A stretch of 64,000 bases of DNA, from contig NZ_CP154261.1 of assembly GCF_039511225.1 (NCBI RefSeq), forward strand, positions 3,534,001-3,598,000. Direction: 5' to 3'. Both the position numbers and the translations under genes were made by a program. The DNA is from Sphingobacterium multivorum (GTDB taxonomy: Bacteria; Bacteroidota; Bacteroidia; Sphingobacteriales; Sphingobacteriaceae). This document shows positions 1-11,596 of the stretch, in pieces; the first letter of the stretch is position 1, and each line of letters opens with the position of its first letter. The notes below the pieces were generated by a model. That model worked only from the letters and a program-made list of their open reading frames with translations. It searched no databases and had not been told where the DNA came from.

Positions 1-772
1 CTTTTTCATCAACGTTAGTAATTTGTACCTTTGCGCTGGACACAAACACTTTCAGCTCGGATAAAAGCTGTGTTGCAATACCTTTCCGCCTATACTGCTG
101 TGCTACAGCAATTTGGTAGATCCGCCTATTGGACGAATTGAACAAGATATATCCCACCAAATCGGAGCCAATAAATGCCCCCAACCCTTTAAGCTGAATT
201 AATTTACTACGCTCACTTCTATTTTGCCAGCTGGGTTCAACATCCCAAAAAGACTGCAAAATATCCCAAGAAAAGTCATGGATAGACTGTATACGGATAG
301 GCTGTGTTCCGCCAGATAAAGCACCCATCTTTACATGAAGTTCTCCTCCAAAGCACAGTAATCTACGGCCTTTAACAAAACCATTTTTTTCATATACCCG
401 AATAGCACGTCGATTACTTTCTATCACTTCCAATAGTAATTTTTTCACGCGATACTCTCTGAAGGATGGCTGCATAAATCTGTACATTTCACCGACTAAT
501 CCGCTGTTCCGATAGGCGGGCAAAACACCTGTACCAGCATTGTAGATCACTTTACTACCCTCAATTTCTCGCATGCCATGCATGATAAAAGCTACCAGTT
601 TTATTCCGTCAAAAACACCAACTGACAAGTCCATTAAAATATCCTCGCCTCGGATCTTCGACTCCAATTGCAATGCGTCTAACTGAAATGGTACAATATA
701 GTCGGCAAAAGCTCCATTAATTGCATTTAATAAGTCAGCACTATCTCCCGCTTTCAATTTTCGTATCTCCAT
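1..772 (-). CDS. GNAT N-acetyltransferase, two GNAT domains (partial)
   Basis: The reading frame opens at the ATG at 770-772 (MEIRKLKAGDSADLL) and runs off the left edge of the window without a stop, so the C-terminus is missing. About 257 residues are visible. The first half ends in a GNAT-like segment (NRRAIRVYEKNGFVKGRR, about residues 120-137). A second GNAT-like acetyl-CoA site appears near the edge (QIAVAQQYRRKGIATQLL, about 222-239), with the Q/RxxGxG/A pattern. The protein is therefore a tandem GNAT acetyltransferase that would transfer an acetyl group from acetyl-CoA to an unknown amine. The substrate cannot be told from sequence. It is transcribed in the same direction as the DinB and GrpB family genes, with a 76-base gap to the former. 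Confidence 0.8.
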   Translation of the reverse strand, partial: MEIRKLKAGDSADLLNAINGAFADYIVPFQLDALQLESKIRGEDILMDLSVGVFDGIKLVAFIMHGMREIEGSKVIYNAGTGVLPAYRNSGLVGEMYRFMQPSFREYRVKKLLLEVIESNRRAIRVYEKNGFVKGRRLLCFGGELHVKMGALSGGTQPIRIQSIHDFSWDILQSFWDVEPSWQNRSERSKLIQLKGLGAFIGSDLVGYILFNSSNRRIYQIAVAQQYRRKGIATQLLSELKVFVSSAKVQITNVDEK

Positions 773-848
773 CCCTTATTTTTTATGGACTATTAAATTT
801 ATTGATGCCTGAACAAAGAGCTCTCATGCTATCCTTTCCTAAATTTTT

Positions 849-1277
849 TCATTCGGACAAAATCTGATTTCTGTGATGCTTCAAATGCACCACATAGTCA
901 AGCATTAAAAATTCGAGGCTATGGTCATTACAAGTCCTTTGAATCAATTTGTTCGCAATTACCTGCTTAAACAAAAACAACAATTGTTCGTTTACCGATC
1001 GCCATAGATTGCATAATTTCTCGGTCTCAGCATGTTGGTAACCTGCAGATGCACAATAGGCTACCTGATCATAGTATATTTTTGGATTTTCTTCAAATTG
1101 AGCTCTTATAAACCGTTGGTAATTAACAAAAGCGCTATCGACTAGATGACCCAGAATCTCTTTTTTGCTCCATTTATCTGGTTCTAATTTGCGATTAAAA
1201 TCGTTTTCATTTATTTCCAAAATTTGCGAAGAAAACTTCTGAATAATATGCTCAAATTCTTCCAATAATGTATTCAT
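849..1277 (-). CDS. DinB family protein
   Basis: The 142-residue product matches the DinB/YfiT-like four-helix bundle family. The signature KWSKKEILGHLVDSA lies at about residues 35-49, followed by NYQRFIRAQ and the C-terminal HLKHHRNQI. The histidines in LGHL and HLKHH are the usual metal ligands of this fold. Members are small, probable metal-dependent enzymes; some are thiol transferases in bacillithiol or mycothiol chemistry, but most have no proven substrate. The length is normal for the family. It lies 109 bases downstream of the GrpB family gene on the same strand, so co-transcription is possible. The family call is firm and the function unknown. Confidence 0.85.
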   Translation of the reverse strand: MNTLLEEFEHIIQKFSSQILEINENDFNRKLEPDKWSKKEILGHLVDSAFVNYQRFIRAQFEENPKIYYDQVAYCASAGYQHAETEKLCNLWRSVNEQLLFLFKQVIANKLIQRTCNDHSLEFLMLDYVVHLKHHRNQILSE

Positions 1278-1386
1278 ACCTAAATCTAGCTAGTATAACC
1301 TTAATTTCTTACCAATTTAATCCGATGCATCCACGCTGCTTTGTCCAAGGTTCTCATTATAATACGATTCTATTGTTCCGCAACCT

Positions 1387-1989
1387 TTATTGTACCATTC
1401 CACTATTGTACCATTCCACAGCTTTTGCTTCATGCTCTTTCAAAAACTCATCTTTCGCATCATTATAATCGTTACCATCTTTCCATTGCTGCAGTACCAA
1501 TTTTTCTTTGAGTGCCTGATAGCGATCTCTTACATTGTCGTGCGCACGCAGGTAATCGCGAAAGGCTATATGGCGCAACCAGTGTTTTGATTGCAAGGGT
1601 ATGCTATGGATATGTGCTACTCGTAACGAATGGTCATGCAATCGTGCTGGAATTTCATCGCCAGGTGCGATTTGCTCTGGTAATCCTAATACTTCAGGAC
1701 GATCAATCAGGGCGATAAAAAAACGTCTGTAAGGCATATCCTCATTGTATTTTTCATAATATACATAGCACTTGTCCCGCAACAGGAACGGAATGCGATC
1801 AAGATCGTTTTCTTCCTCTAAACCGATCAATATATCAATGATTGGTTTGGCAGACAATCCCTCAACGGCCGTACTGCCTATGTGATCAACCCTCGACCTT
1901 ATTGGTTTCAACAACGTAAAAAGTTCATGTTGAATACTGTCAAAATTCGCTTTCCATATCGGATTATAAGGTTCAAACGGTAAAATCAT
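1387..1989 (-). CDS. GrpB family protein (UPF0157)
   Basis: This 200-residue protein carries the GrpB family block VDHIGSTAVEGLSAKPIIDI (about residues 34-53), with the nucleotidyltransferase-like core of GS near the N-terminus and a DxD-like KPIIDIL stretch. The region HDHSLRVAHIHSIPL and the later FRDYLRAHDNVRDRY also fit the family. GrpB proteins resemble the minimal nucleotidyltransferase fold, but no reaction is established for most of them. The start at 1989 is the first ATG and gives the expected N-terminus (PYNPIWKANFDSIQHEL). No pathway can be read from the neighbours. Confidence 0.85.
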   Translation of the reverse strand: MILPFEPYNPIWKANFDSIQHELFTLLKPIRSRVDHIGSTAVEGLSAKPIIDILIGLEEENDLDRIPFLLRDKCYVYYEKYNEDMPYRRFFIALIDRPEVLGLPEQIAPGDEIPARLHDHSLRVAHIHSIPLQSKHWLRHIAFRDYLRAHDNVRDRYQALKEKLVLQQWKDGNDYNDAKDEFLKEHEAKAVEWYNSGMVQ

Positions 1990-2129
1990 ACGCTGTTGTC
2001 TTTGCCAATATAAGATAAATACACATCATTCGATCAAATACGCCTCGAATGATACCCTAAAAGTTAAAGTTAATAAATTTATCGCTTTCCGAGAGAGCCT
2101 ATAATCCAGTTCTCTTTTTTCTAATGCAT

Positions 2130-3020
2130 TTATCGGGCAAATCTCTTCGTTCCAACGACACAAAGAATAACAGCAACTGTTACGGCCAGCATGCCAACAC
2201 CGACTTGTTCATGAAGAAGCCCGGCGGCTAAAGCCAGACCGAAAAAAGGCTGGAGTAACTGTAACTGCCCAATGGTCGCCGTGCCACCTTGGGCAAGTCC
2301 TTTATACCAAAAAACAAAGCCAATAAACATACTGAACATCGACACATAGGCTAAACTGGCCCAGGCCCCGATAGGCACAGTGTCAAAAGAAGATGGAAGA
2401 TAGATAAAGGTAAGTGGCAACATCAACGGCAGCGACAAAACCAAGGCCCAGGAAATGACCTGCCAGCCCCCTAGCGTCTTGGTCAATTTTGCACCTTCAG
2501 CATAGCCCAAACCACAGAGAATGACCGATAAAATCATTAAAACGTCGCCTAAAGGTGAGGCTGTTAATCCTTGTGCCATCGCATAGCCGATCACCAGTAG
2601 ACTCCCTAAAGCCGAGAACAGCCAAAAGATTGGCTTCGGACGCTCGCCACCGCGTATAATACCAAATACGGCTGTCGATACGGGCAAAATACCGATAAAA
2701 ACGATGGAATGCGCGGACGTGATGTGCTGCAGAGCCAAAGCGCTCAGTAAGGGAAATCCAACGACACATCCTATTGCCACGATGCATAGCGAACCCAATT
2801 GCTTTCTTTCTGGACGTTTTTCCTTAAAAACCATCAATGTTATCAGTGCCAATATGCCTGCAATGGAAGCCCTTGCTAGTGTAACGAATACAGGATCAAA
2901 CGCTAAAACGGCCATGCGTGTTGCCGGCAACGAACCACTAAATAATACCACACCAATAAAACCGTTTAACCAACCGCTTGTTGTATTTTCCTGTAATTTA
3001 CTTATACTTAATTCCGCCAT
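2130..3020 (-). CDS. EamA family (DMT) membrane exporter
   Basis: A hydrophobic protein of about 296 residues with two EamA repeats and about ten predicted membrane helices, the layout of drug/metabolite transporters such as YdcZ or RhaT. I prefer the ATG at 3018-3020 (MAELSISKLQENTTSG), because the upstream ATG at 3050 adds a polar ten-residue tail inside the divergent promoter. The helices begin at WLNGFIGVVLFSGSLP. The gene is divergent from a MocR-type PLP regulator across about 110 bases. That pairing often means the regulator senses the amino compound or metabolite that the transporter moves. The substrate is not readable from sequence. Confidence 0.88.
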   Translation of the reverse strand: MAELSISKLQENTTSGWLNGFIGVVLFSGSLPATRMAVLAFDPVFVTLARASIAGILALITLMVFKEKRPERKQLGSLCIVAIGCVVGFPLLSALALQHITSAHSIVFIGILPVSTAVFGIIRGGERPKPIFWLFSALGSLLVIGYAMAQGLTASPLGDVLMILSVILCGLGYAEGAKLTKTLGGWQVISWALVLSLPLMLPLTFIYLPSSFDTVPIGAWASLAYVSMFSMFIGFVFWYKGLAQGGTATIGQLQLLQPFFGLALAAGLLHEQVGVGMLAVTVAVILCVVGTKRFAR

Positions 3021-3131
3021 GTTTAAATCTTTTACACAAAGTTCGTCCATTACAAGAACTAAGCACAGTCACAGTTTTTGATAATTCAATGGACACAGCT
3101 ACCTTTGAAGACGAACACCAATCCTTATTTG

Positions 3132-4544
3132 ATGAAAAAAGATTATTTGTATCATGAAATAGCAGACAATATTGCCAATAAGATTAAATCAGGCGTCTTA
3201 AAAGCTGGCGAAAAACTACCTTCAGTGAGGAACCTAAGCGCTGAACACGGTATCAGTATAAATACCGCAAAAAGGGTATTTCTAGCGTTGGAAGGCCGTT
3301 CTCTTATACGGTCCAAGCCCCAATCCGGCTACTTCGTTAGTCCTCCAAACTATTTGCAACTTCCGTTGGCGGCAGCCAGTCAACCTATTCCAATCGCCAA
3401 CAACCGAGAACCGGATCAATTGATGAATAAGGTGTATTCAACCATGGGTCGTCGTGATTTAACCTTATTTTCAATCGGTGTTCCTTCCGGAAGTCTCCTA
3501 CCTACCGCAAAATTAAAAAAAGAAATCGTCCTCGCTACACGGGAGCTCAGCGATGGTGGCACAGCATATGAACCCTTGCAAGGCAATATAAAATTACGTC
3601 GTATGGTGGCCGTACGTTCATTGGCCTGGGGTGGAAATCTAAATGAAGATGATGTCGTTACCACCAACGGCTGTATGAATGCTTTAGTTTTGTGTCTGAT
3701 GGCCTTAACCAAACCTGGAGATACACTGGCTCTGGAAAGCCCCTGCTATCCGGGTATCCTCCAACTTGCCGTCAGTCTAGGGCTTAAAGTGCTGGAAATA
3801 GCTACGGACCCCATCATAGGAATAGACATTGAAGCCCTCAAAAATCTGTTGCCCCAAATTAAAGTCTGTTTACTGGTACCCAATTTTAGCACCCCTTTGG
3901 GTTATTGCATGCCGGATGAGCACAAGCGGGAAATTGTGGCATTGCTGTCAAAACACCAAATTCCGCTAATCGAAGATGACACCTACAGCGACCTCCATTT
4001 TGGCACCCAACGCCCCAAATGTTGCAAATCTTTTGACCGGGATGGCAATGTCCTCTGGTGTGGATCCGTTTCAAAGACGTTGGCTCCAGGCTTCCGTGCC
4101 GGATGGGTTGCTCCTGGAAAATACAAAGAACAGATTATCAAACTAAAACTGATCCATTCCCTGTCATCTACGGCGATCATCAATGAGGCGGTTGGAAATT
4201 TTCTATTAACTGGAAAGTATGAAAACCACCTGCGTAAACTTCGTAGATCATTAACGGAAAACTACCAGCGCTACGCTGCTATCATTTCGGACCATTTTCC
4301 GGAAGGCACTAAAATTAGCCGTCCACAGGGTGGACTTGCCCTATGGGTCGAGTTTCCAAAACACATCGATACAGGCAAGCTATATAACTATGCGCTTAAA
4401 CTACAGATTAGCATTTCACCGGGGCGGATTTTCACCTTGCAGGATCAATTTCACCATTGCATGCGTCTCTGTATTGGTTTGCCCTGGAGCAATGAACTCG
4501 CTTTAAAATTAAAACAGCTGGGCAAACTCGCGACAGCACTCTAA
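3132..4544 (+). CDS. MocR-type GntR/aminotransferase transcription regulator
   Basis: The product is about 470 residues. It has an N-terminal GntR winged helix (YHEIADNIANKIKSGVLKAGEKLPSVR..., about residues 4-70) joined to a fold-type I aminotransferase domain. The PLP lysine is probably in CGSVSKTLAPGFRAGW; EDDTYSDLHFG supplies the PLP-ring aspartate region. MocR proteins use bound PLP to sense a ligand and switch transcription rather than catalysing a free reaction. I start at the ATG at 3132 (MKKDYLYHEIAD). The frame stays open upstream to a TTG at 3078, but that stretch does not look like the GntR N-terminus. It probably controls the divergent EamA exporter and itself. Confidence 0.9.
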   Translation: MKKDYLYHEIADNIANKIKSGVLKAGEKLPSVRNLSAEHGISINTAKRVFLALEGRSLIRSKPQSGYFVSPPNYLQLPLAAASQPIPIANNREPDQLMNKVYSTMGRRDLTLFSIGVPSGSLLPTAKLKKEIVLATRELSDGGTAYEPLQGNIKLRRMVAVRSLAWGGNLNEDDVVTTNGCMNALVLCLMALTKPGDTLALESPCYPGILQLAVSLGLKVLEIATDPIIGIDIEALKNLLPQIKVCLLVPNFSTPLGYCMPDEHKREIVALLSKHQIPLIEDDTYSDLHFGTQRPKCCKSFDRDGNVLWCGSVSKTLAPGFRAGWVAPGKYKEQIIKLKLIHSLSSTAIINEAVGNFLLTGKYENHLRKLRRSLTENYQRYAAIISDHFPEGTKISRPQGGLALWVEFPKHIDTGKLYNYALKLQISISPGRIFTLQDQFHHCMRLCIGLPWSNELALKLKQLGKLATAL

Positions 4545-4609
4545 TACATAACATGATAAGAGCATAATCCAACAGTCGGGGCAACGAAACGACAGGTCGG
4601 AGCCTATGA

Positions 4610-7249
4610 TTACTTGAGTTCCAGCTCCAGCCTGTGTTTACCCGCCTCCAATTGGACGACATTGCTGCTGCTAACATTATCCGGTGGATAAAATGTCGCC
4701 GTGGCATTTGCGGGTATTTGGATATTATAAACAATCTTTTTATCCTTTAACTTCCATTCGGAAACAATTTTACCGTAGGGTGAATCATAAGAAATAGAAG
4801 ATTCTTTCAGTTCTTGGGGGAAGATGGGTTTTAAGAGCACATGTTTAAATCCAGGTTGTTTAGGATCCGGCAGAATCCCACCGATAGATTTAAAAAACCA
4901 ACCACCGATTTCGCCAAACATCATGTGGTTGTCTGAAATATCACGGATTGCTTTTAAATCCCAATTCTCCAACAATGTTGTCGCGCCATTTACAATCCAC
5001 CATCCCCAAGACGGGTAGGTATCTTGTACCGCAACCTTATAGGCTGTCGTTGCATAACCGTTATCTTTTAACGCATTCAATAATGCTTTTGCACCCAATA
5101 CCCCTACATCTAAGTGAAAGTTGGTCTCTTCCACTTTCTTATTCAGGTTGGCTGCAACCCGGGCTTTCATTTCGTCAGGTACCACACCCCAATAGAGTGG
5201 AACACTCAGTTCAGTCTGTGTTCCATTGCTATAAATACCCTTGGAAGCATCTAAAAATTTAGCGTTGATGGCCGTCTTAATTTTTCTGCTCAGCAGTTCA
5301 TATTTTTGTTGATCTGCTGTGTGACCAAACAATTTAGCCGTAGCAGCCAAGATGGTCGCATCCACATAAAAATAAATCGAGGAGGTCAACTCCAGATTCG
5401 ACTGTGACTTCACTGGCACCCAGTCTCCACGCCCAAAAGTGGTCAACCCAGATGGGCTGATTCCGTCGACATAATCGACATAGCGTTTGATATTAAGATA
5501 GCATTCTTCTAATGCACGTGGGTCTCCATAAAACTGATAGATCTGCCAGGGAATGATGGCAATGGTACTTGTCCAATCCAAACCATTCGCTGTACCATAA
5601 CCCCATCCCCCAGTTGGAATAATATCAGGTAAGACACCGTTCTCCTGTTGCTCATCACGATGATCCGCCATCCATTTTTCATAAATTGTTATCCCGTCAA
5701 AATTGTACAAAGCTGTTTCAATCGCAAGGTGCCCATCCCCTGTCCAACCGTTCTTTTCGCGCTGCGGACAGTCTGTCGGATAGCCCATCAAATTGGACAA
5801 GTAGGCATTGTTGGTTGCTTCCCATAGTTTGTTGGCCAACGCTGATGACGTCTTGAGCTGTCCAATGGCGGGCACATCACTATGCATAAAATAAGCGGTC
5901 ACAGCCGAACTATCCAATGCAATTGCCGCACTACCGCTAATTTCGACGTAACGAAATCCTTTGTAACCGAACTTTGCCATAAACTCATCATTACGACCGC
6001 TTAAGGTAAGAATGTCCGTTTGAAAGGGCTCCTTTTCCTTATCGCCCCGATAATAAACATCAATATTGGACAGGTCAAGACGCCCATCTGCCGACAATCG
6101 TTCACCATGCTTGATACGTAGTATAGTACCTGCAGCTCCTTTGACTTTAACTTTTGTAATCCCAGCCATATTCTGACCCATATCGAAAACATAAGTACGT
6201 TGGTCTATCTTTGTCACTGATTTGGGCTTATAGGATTTCACGAGCCGAATCGGTACCATCTGTTGGGAAACGATATGTGCAGATGGCGCATTTCTATACT
6301 GAACAGCCTGCCAAGTTGAATCATCATATTTAGGTTTGTCCCAGTTGGGTATTTCCAGTCTTGCATCATAATGCTCACCAGTGTAAATATTATTATAAGT
6401 AATTGGTCCCGAAGCTGTTTTCCACTGCTTATCTGAAACAATAGTTTCTACTGTACCATCTGTATAAACGATTTTCAGCTCTAAACAGAATGTTGGTCGG
6501 GCCCGCCACGGTGCTTTATCAAAGTTCCAAACCGCTAGTGGTTGGTGATTATACCAGCCATTCCCCAAAACAACGCCAATAGCGTTCTCTCCTTGTTGAA
6601 GCTGCTGGGTTACGTCCGTCACGACATATAATGTACGCCGGTCGAATCGAGTATACATTGGATCCAGGCGATGGTCTCCTACGCGTTGACCATTCATGGA
6701 AAGCTCATATAGCCCTGCGGTGGCAATATACGCGCGCGCAGACTTTATCGGCTTATTTATCTTAAATTCTGTTCTAAAATAAGGCGCTTCTCGCGCATGA
6801 ATATCCTTATTGTCGCTAATCCATTTTCCTTTCCAAAGGTCCATTCCCATCATTCCAGTTTCGAACGATGCTATTTTAGAACTTGTTGATATACCATCCT
6901 TATCCCAGACCTTAACCTTCCAGAAATACGTGGTCTGTGGCTTTAACTGTACGCCGTTATAGGGCACTGACATGGACGAGCTGAGCTGTTTGCCACTATC
7001 CCAGCTATTTTTCGTCTCTTTCAGTAGTGCCAGCGAATCTTGCCCTAAAAGGATCTGATAAGCCTGTTGTACCGCACCTTTACGTTGGTCCTCAAGGCGC
7101 CAGCTAAGTCTCGGCTGGGTTGCGTCGATACCCAATGGATTGACCAGATGTTCGCATGTCAACTGTACGGCGATGCAGTTGCTTTTAGGTTGGGCATAAG
7201 TGTTGTTCGCTATACACAACAGTATTGTTAATAAAATCCTACGCATCAA
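4610..7249 (-). CDS. GH78 alpha-L-rhamnosidase
   Basis: An 879-residue secreted enzyme with a signal peptide (MMRRILLTILLCIANNTYAQ). An N-terminal fibronectin-like domain (TCEHLVNPLGIDATQPRLSW) is followed by beta-sandwich modules, the (alpha/alpha)6 catalytic barrel and a C-terminal beta domain. The hallmark DCPQREKNGWTGDGHLA at about residues 500-516, and GWGYGTANGLDWTS after it, place it in glycoside hydrolase family 78. Such enzymes release terminal alpha-L-rhamnose from plant glycans or bacterial polysaccharides, acting in the periplasm or at the surface. It stands alone, with no SusC/SusD pair or sugar regulator beside it, so the target glycan is unknown. Confidence 0.92.
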   Translation of the reverse strand: MMRRILLTILLCIANNTYAQPKSNCIAVQLTCEHLVNPLGIDATQPRLSWRLEDQRKGAVQQAYQILLGQDSLALLKETKNSWDSGKQLSSSMSVPYNGVQLKPQTTYFWKVKVWDKDGISTSSKIASFETGMMGMDLWKGKWISDNKDIHAREAPYFRTEFKINKPIKSARAYIATAGLYELSMNGQRVGDHRLDPMYTRFDRRTLYVVTDVTQQLQQGENAIGVVLGNGWYNHQPLAVWNFDKAPWRARPTFCLELKIVYTDGTVETIVSDKQWKTASGPITYNNIYTGEHYDARLEIPNWDKPKYDDSTWQAVQYRNAPSAHIVSQQMVPIRLVKSYKPKSVTKIDQRTYVFDMGQNMAGITKVKVKGAAGTILRIKHGERLSADGRLDLSNIDVYYRGDKEKEPFQTDILTLSGRNDEFMAKFGYKGFRYVEISGSAAIALDSSAVTAYFMHSDVPAIGQLKTSSALANKLWEATNNAYLSNLMGYPTDCPQREKNGWTGDGHLAIETALYNFDGITIYEKWMADHRDEQQENGVLPDIIPTGGWGYGTANGLDWTSTIAIIPWQIYQFYGDPRALEECYLNIKRYVDYVDGISPSGLTTFGRGDWVPVKSQSNLELTSSIYFYVDATILAATAKLFGHTADQQKYELLSRKIKTAINAKFLDASKGIYSNGTQTELSVPLYWGVVPDEMKARVAANLNKKVEETNFHLDVGVLGAKALLNALKDNGYATTAYKVAVQDTYPSWGWWIVNGATTLLENWDLKAIRDISDNHMMFGEIGGWFFKSIGGILPDPKQPGFKHVLLKPIFPQELKESSISYDSPYGKIVSEWKLKDKKIVYNIQIPANATATFYPPDNVSSSNVVQLEAGKHRLELELK

Positions 7250-7374
7250 AAGGTACTATTCTTGGTGGTTGTTAAATTGTTTTAGCTGATTTAAAAATCT
7301 AATATATCAAATATTTTCCACATAGTGACCTGTCCTTTCCTGCACGATATACCTCAGACAGCAAAATAAATTTC

Positions 7375-7406
7375 TTGCAACTTTCATAAAAATAACCTTA
7401 TATTAG
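7375..7406 (+). promoter_or_regulatory. Bacteroidota-type promoter of the thiamine operon
   Basis: A TTG at 7375-7377 and TATATTAG at 7399-7406 are separated by 21 bases. This matches the Bacteroidota primary promoter (TTTG, about 19-21 bases, TAnnTTTG) with one mismatch in the -7 box. The start of transcription would fall at about 7411-7413, exactly where the TPP riboswitch begins. Inferred from motif and spacing only. Confidence 0.55.
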
Positions 7407-7410
7407 TCGC

Positions 7411-7495
7411 AACTTTAGGGGTGTCTGCTCATGCAGGCTGAGATTTTACCCTTAGAACCTGATCCGGATCATACTGGCGTAGGGAAAAGTGAGCT
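7411..7495 (+). promoter_or_regulatory. TPP (THI-box) riboswitch
   Basis: The conserved core is easily seen: GGGGTG at 7418-7423, CTGAGAT at about 7438-7444, then ACCCTTAGAACCTGATCCGG and ACTGGCGTAGGGAAAAGTGAG. These are the P2/J2-3 CUGAGA element and the P4/P5 pyrophosphate-sensing element of TPP aptamers. The closing stem P1 can form between ACTTT (7412-7416) and AAAGT (7486-7490). It lies directly upstream of thiS and would switch the whole operon off when thiamine pyrophosphate is plentiful. The expression platform is 7496-7560. Confidence 0.95.
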
Positions 7496-7545
7496 GTCTA
7501 CAAGGTGCATTGCTGCGCCTTTGTGTAGCCATTCCTAAAGTTTTA
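7496..7545 (+). promoter_or_regulatory. Expression platform: hairpin plus anti-aptamer segment
   Basis: After the aptamer a hairpin can form from CTACAAGGTGC (about 7498-7508) and GCGCCTTTGTGTAG (about 7515-7528). The segment 7530-7542 (C ATTCCTAAAGTT) can then pair continuously with 7411-7423, including the aptamer core bases GGGGTG. The two folds are mutually exclusive. There is no long U tract, so control is more likely through leader accessibility or an alternative fold than a classic terminator. Confidence 0.45.
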
Positions 7546-7561
7546 CCAAAAAAATTAAGGA

Positions 7562-7768
7562 ATGGAACTTACAATAAACCATCAAATTCGATTTTTCGAT
7601 CCCGCACTTACTTCACTTGAAGGCTTGTTACTTTTGGAATTATCTGGCAAAACCCAGGGTGTGGCTGTAGCCATCAACAACCAAGTCATCCCCAAAAAGG
7701 ACTGGGCTACGACGACAGTTAAGCCTTATGATCAGATTATCTTAATCACCGCATCTCAGGGCGGATAG
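7562..7768 (+). CDS. thiS: ThiS sulfur carrier protein
   Basis: A 68-residue ubiquitin-like protein ending in Gly-Gly (ASQGG), the C-terminus that ThiF adenylates and that is converted to thiocarboxylate to donate sulfur to the thiazole ring. The middle motif VAVAINNQVIPKKDW is characteristic of ThiS. It is the first gene after the TPP riboswitch and is followed 45 bases later by thiC. The length is normal (about 66 residues). It works with the ThiF, ThiG and ThiH encoded further down the same operon. Confidence 0.95.
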   Translation: MELTINHQIRFFDPALTSLEGLLLLELSGKTQGVAVAINNQVIPKKDWATTTVKPYDQIILITASQGG

Positions 7769-10242
<2,474 letters not shown>

Positions 10243-10816
10243 GGGAACAAAAAAACAACATGCTGAAAGCGCTGGATGCTGGGGCCAAATGGATACAGAT
10301 CCGATGGAAGGAAGCCGAGGAAAAAGATCTTTATGCGCTCGCCGAAGAGATCAGGCAGGTTTGTACCGAATTTGGTGCCAGCTGTATCATCAATGACCAT
10401 CCTTCGCTTGCAGCGGCCGTAGACGCTGATGGGGTGCACTTGGGACTGGACGACTGCAGTGTAACAGCTGCCCGGCACCTATTGGGTGCAGGAAAAATAA
10501 TCGGCGGTACAGCCAATAGCTTTGCGGATGTAAAACAAAGAATAAGTGAACGTTGTGACTATATCGGGCTCGGGCCATTCACCTATACCACGACAAAGCA
10601 AAAACTAAGTCCCCTACTGGGGATTGCAGGATATGAAAACATCATCCAACAAGTCCGCCGAGAAGGCCTAACCCCTATTCCAATATTTGCAATTGGCGGT
10701 ATAAGCCAACTTGAAGATATCCAACATCTATTAGAAATTGGCGTCTACGGTGTAGCACTCTCGGGAATCGTAACCAAGACTCCAAACATTGTTTCATCCA
10801 TCAATAAAATTTTACT

Positions 10817-11587
10817 ATGAGCAACCTACATATAGCCGATCGCGTATTTGAATCCAGATTATTTCTCGGTACGGGCAAATTCGGTAATCTCACAGAAATG
10901 AGCGCTGCCATTGTGGCTTCGGCTTCCCAATTGGTCACCGTCGCCCTCAAACGAATCGACCAGACCGACTCAGACGACAGTCTCATCAGTGCGCTCGATC
11001 TGGCGGCAATCCATTTGCTTCCCAATACTTCGGGAGCACGAACAGCTGAAGAAGCAGTACTTGCGGCTCAACTTGCTCGCGAAGCACTGGAAACAAACTG
11101 GGTGAAATTGGAAATTCATCCCGACCCGCGTTATCTGCTGCCCGATCCTATTGAAACCTTACGCGCCACCGAATCACTTGCTAAATTGGGTTTCGTCGTC
11201 ATGCCATATATCCACGCAGACCCGGTTCTTTGCAAACGTTTAGAAAATGCGGGCACAGCCGTCGTTATGCCTTTAGGTGCCCCTATTGGTAGCAATAAAG
11301 GGCTGCGTACCTTGGACTTTCTCGAAATTATTATTGAGGAAAGTAATGTCCCAGTGGTCGTAGACGCTGGAATCGGAGCGCCTTCCGATGCCGCTAAAGC
11401 CATGGAAATCGGAGCTGATGCGGTGCTTGTCAATACGGCAATTGCAGTCTCTAATAATCCGATACGTATGGCCGAAGCTTTCAAAGAGGCCGTTATCGCT
11501 GGACGGAAAGCTTATGAGGCCGGATTGGGAAAGATAGGCTCCCAAGCAATCGCTTCGAGCCCCCTAACTTCATTTTTATTTGATTGA
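10817..11587 (+). CDS. thiG: Thiazole synthase ThiG
   Basis: A 256-residue TIM-barrel enzyme that builds the thiazole ring from deoxyxylulose phosphate, dehydroglycine and ThiS thiocarboxylate. The N-terminal [12 protein letters not shown], the [15 protein letters not shown] block, the Schiff-base lysine K97 in [10 protein letters not shown], and [13 protein letters not shown] with [12 protein letters not shown] are all diagnostic. The length is normal. It is coupled to thiE by a 4-base overlap and precedes thiH by 9 bases. ThiG and ThiH usually form a complex, and here dehydroglycine would come from tyrosine via ThiH. Confidence 0.97.
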   Translation: MSNLHIADRVFESRLFLGTGKFGNLTEMSAAIVASASQLVTVALKRIDQTDSDDSLISALDLAAIHLLPNTSGARTAEEAVLAAQLAREALETNWVKLEIHPDPRYLLPDPIETLRATESLAKLGFVVMPYIHADPVLCKRLENAGTAVVMPLGAPIGSNKGLRTLDFLEIIIEESNVPVVVDAGIGAPSDAAKAMEIGADAVLVNTAIAVSNNPIRMAEAFKEAVIAGRKAYEAGLGKIGSQAIASSPLTSFLFD

Positions 11588-11596
11588 TGATTCACT

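Noticed and set aside
1268..1718. Several plus-strand frames (66-68 residues) inside the GrpB region
   Set aside because: They are antisense to a clear GrpB coding region, and their composition looks like a shadow of it.
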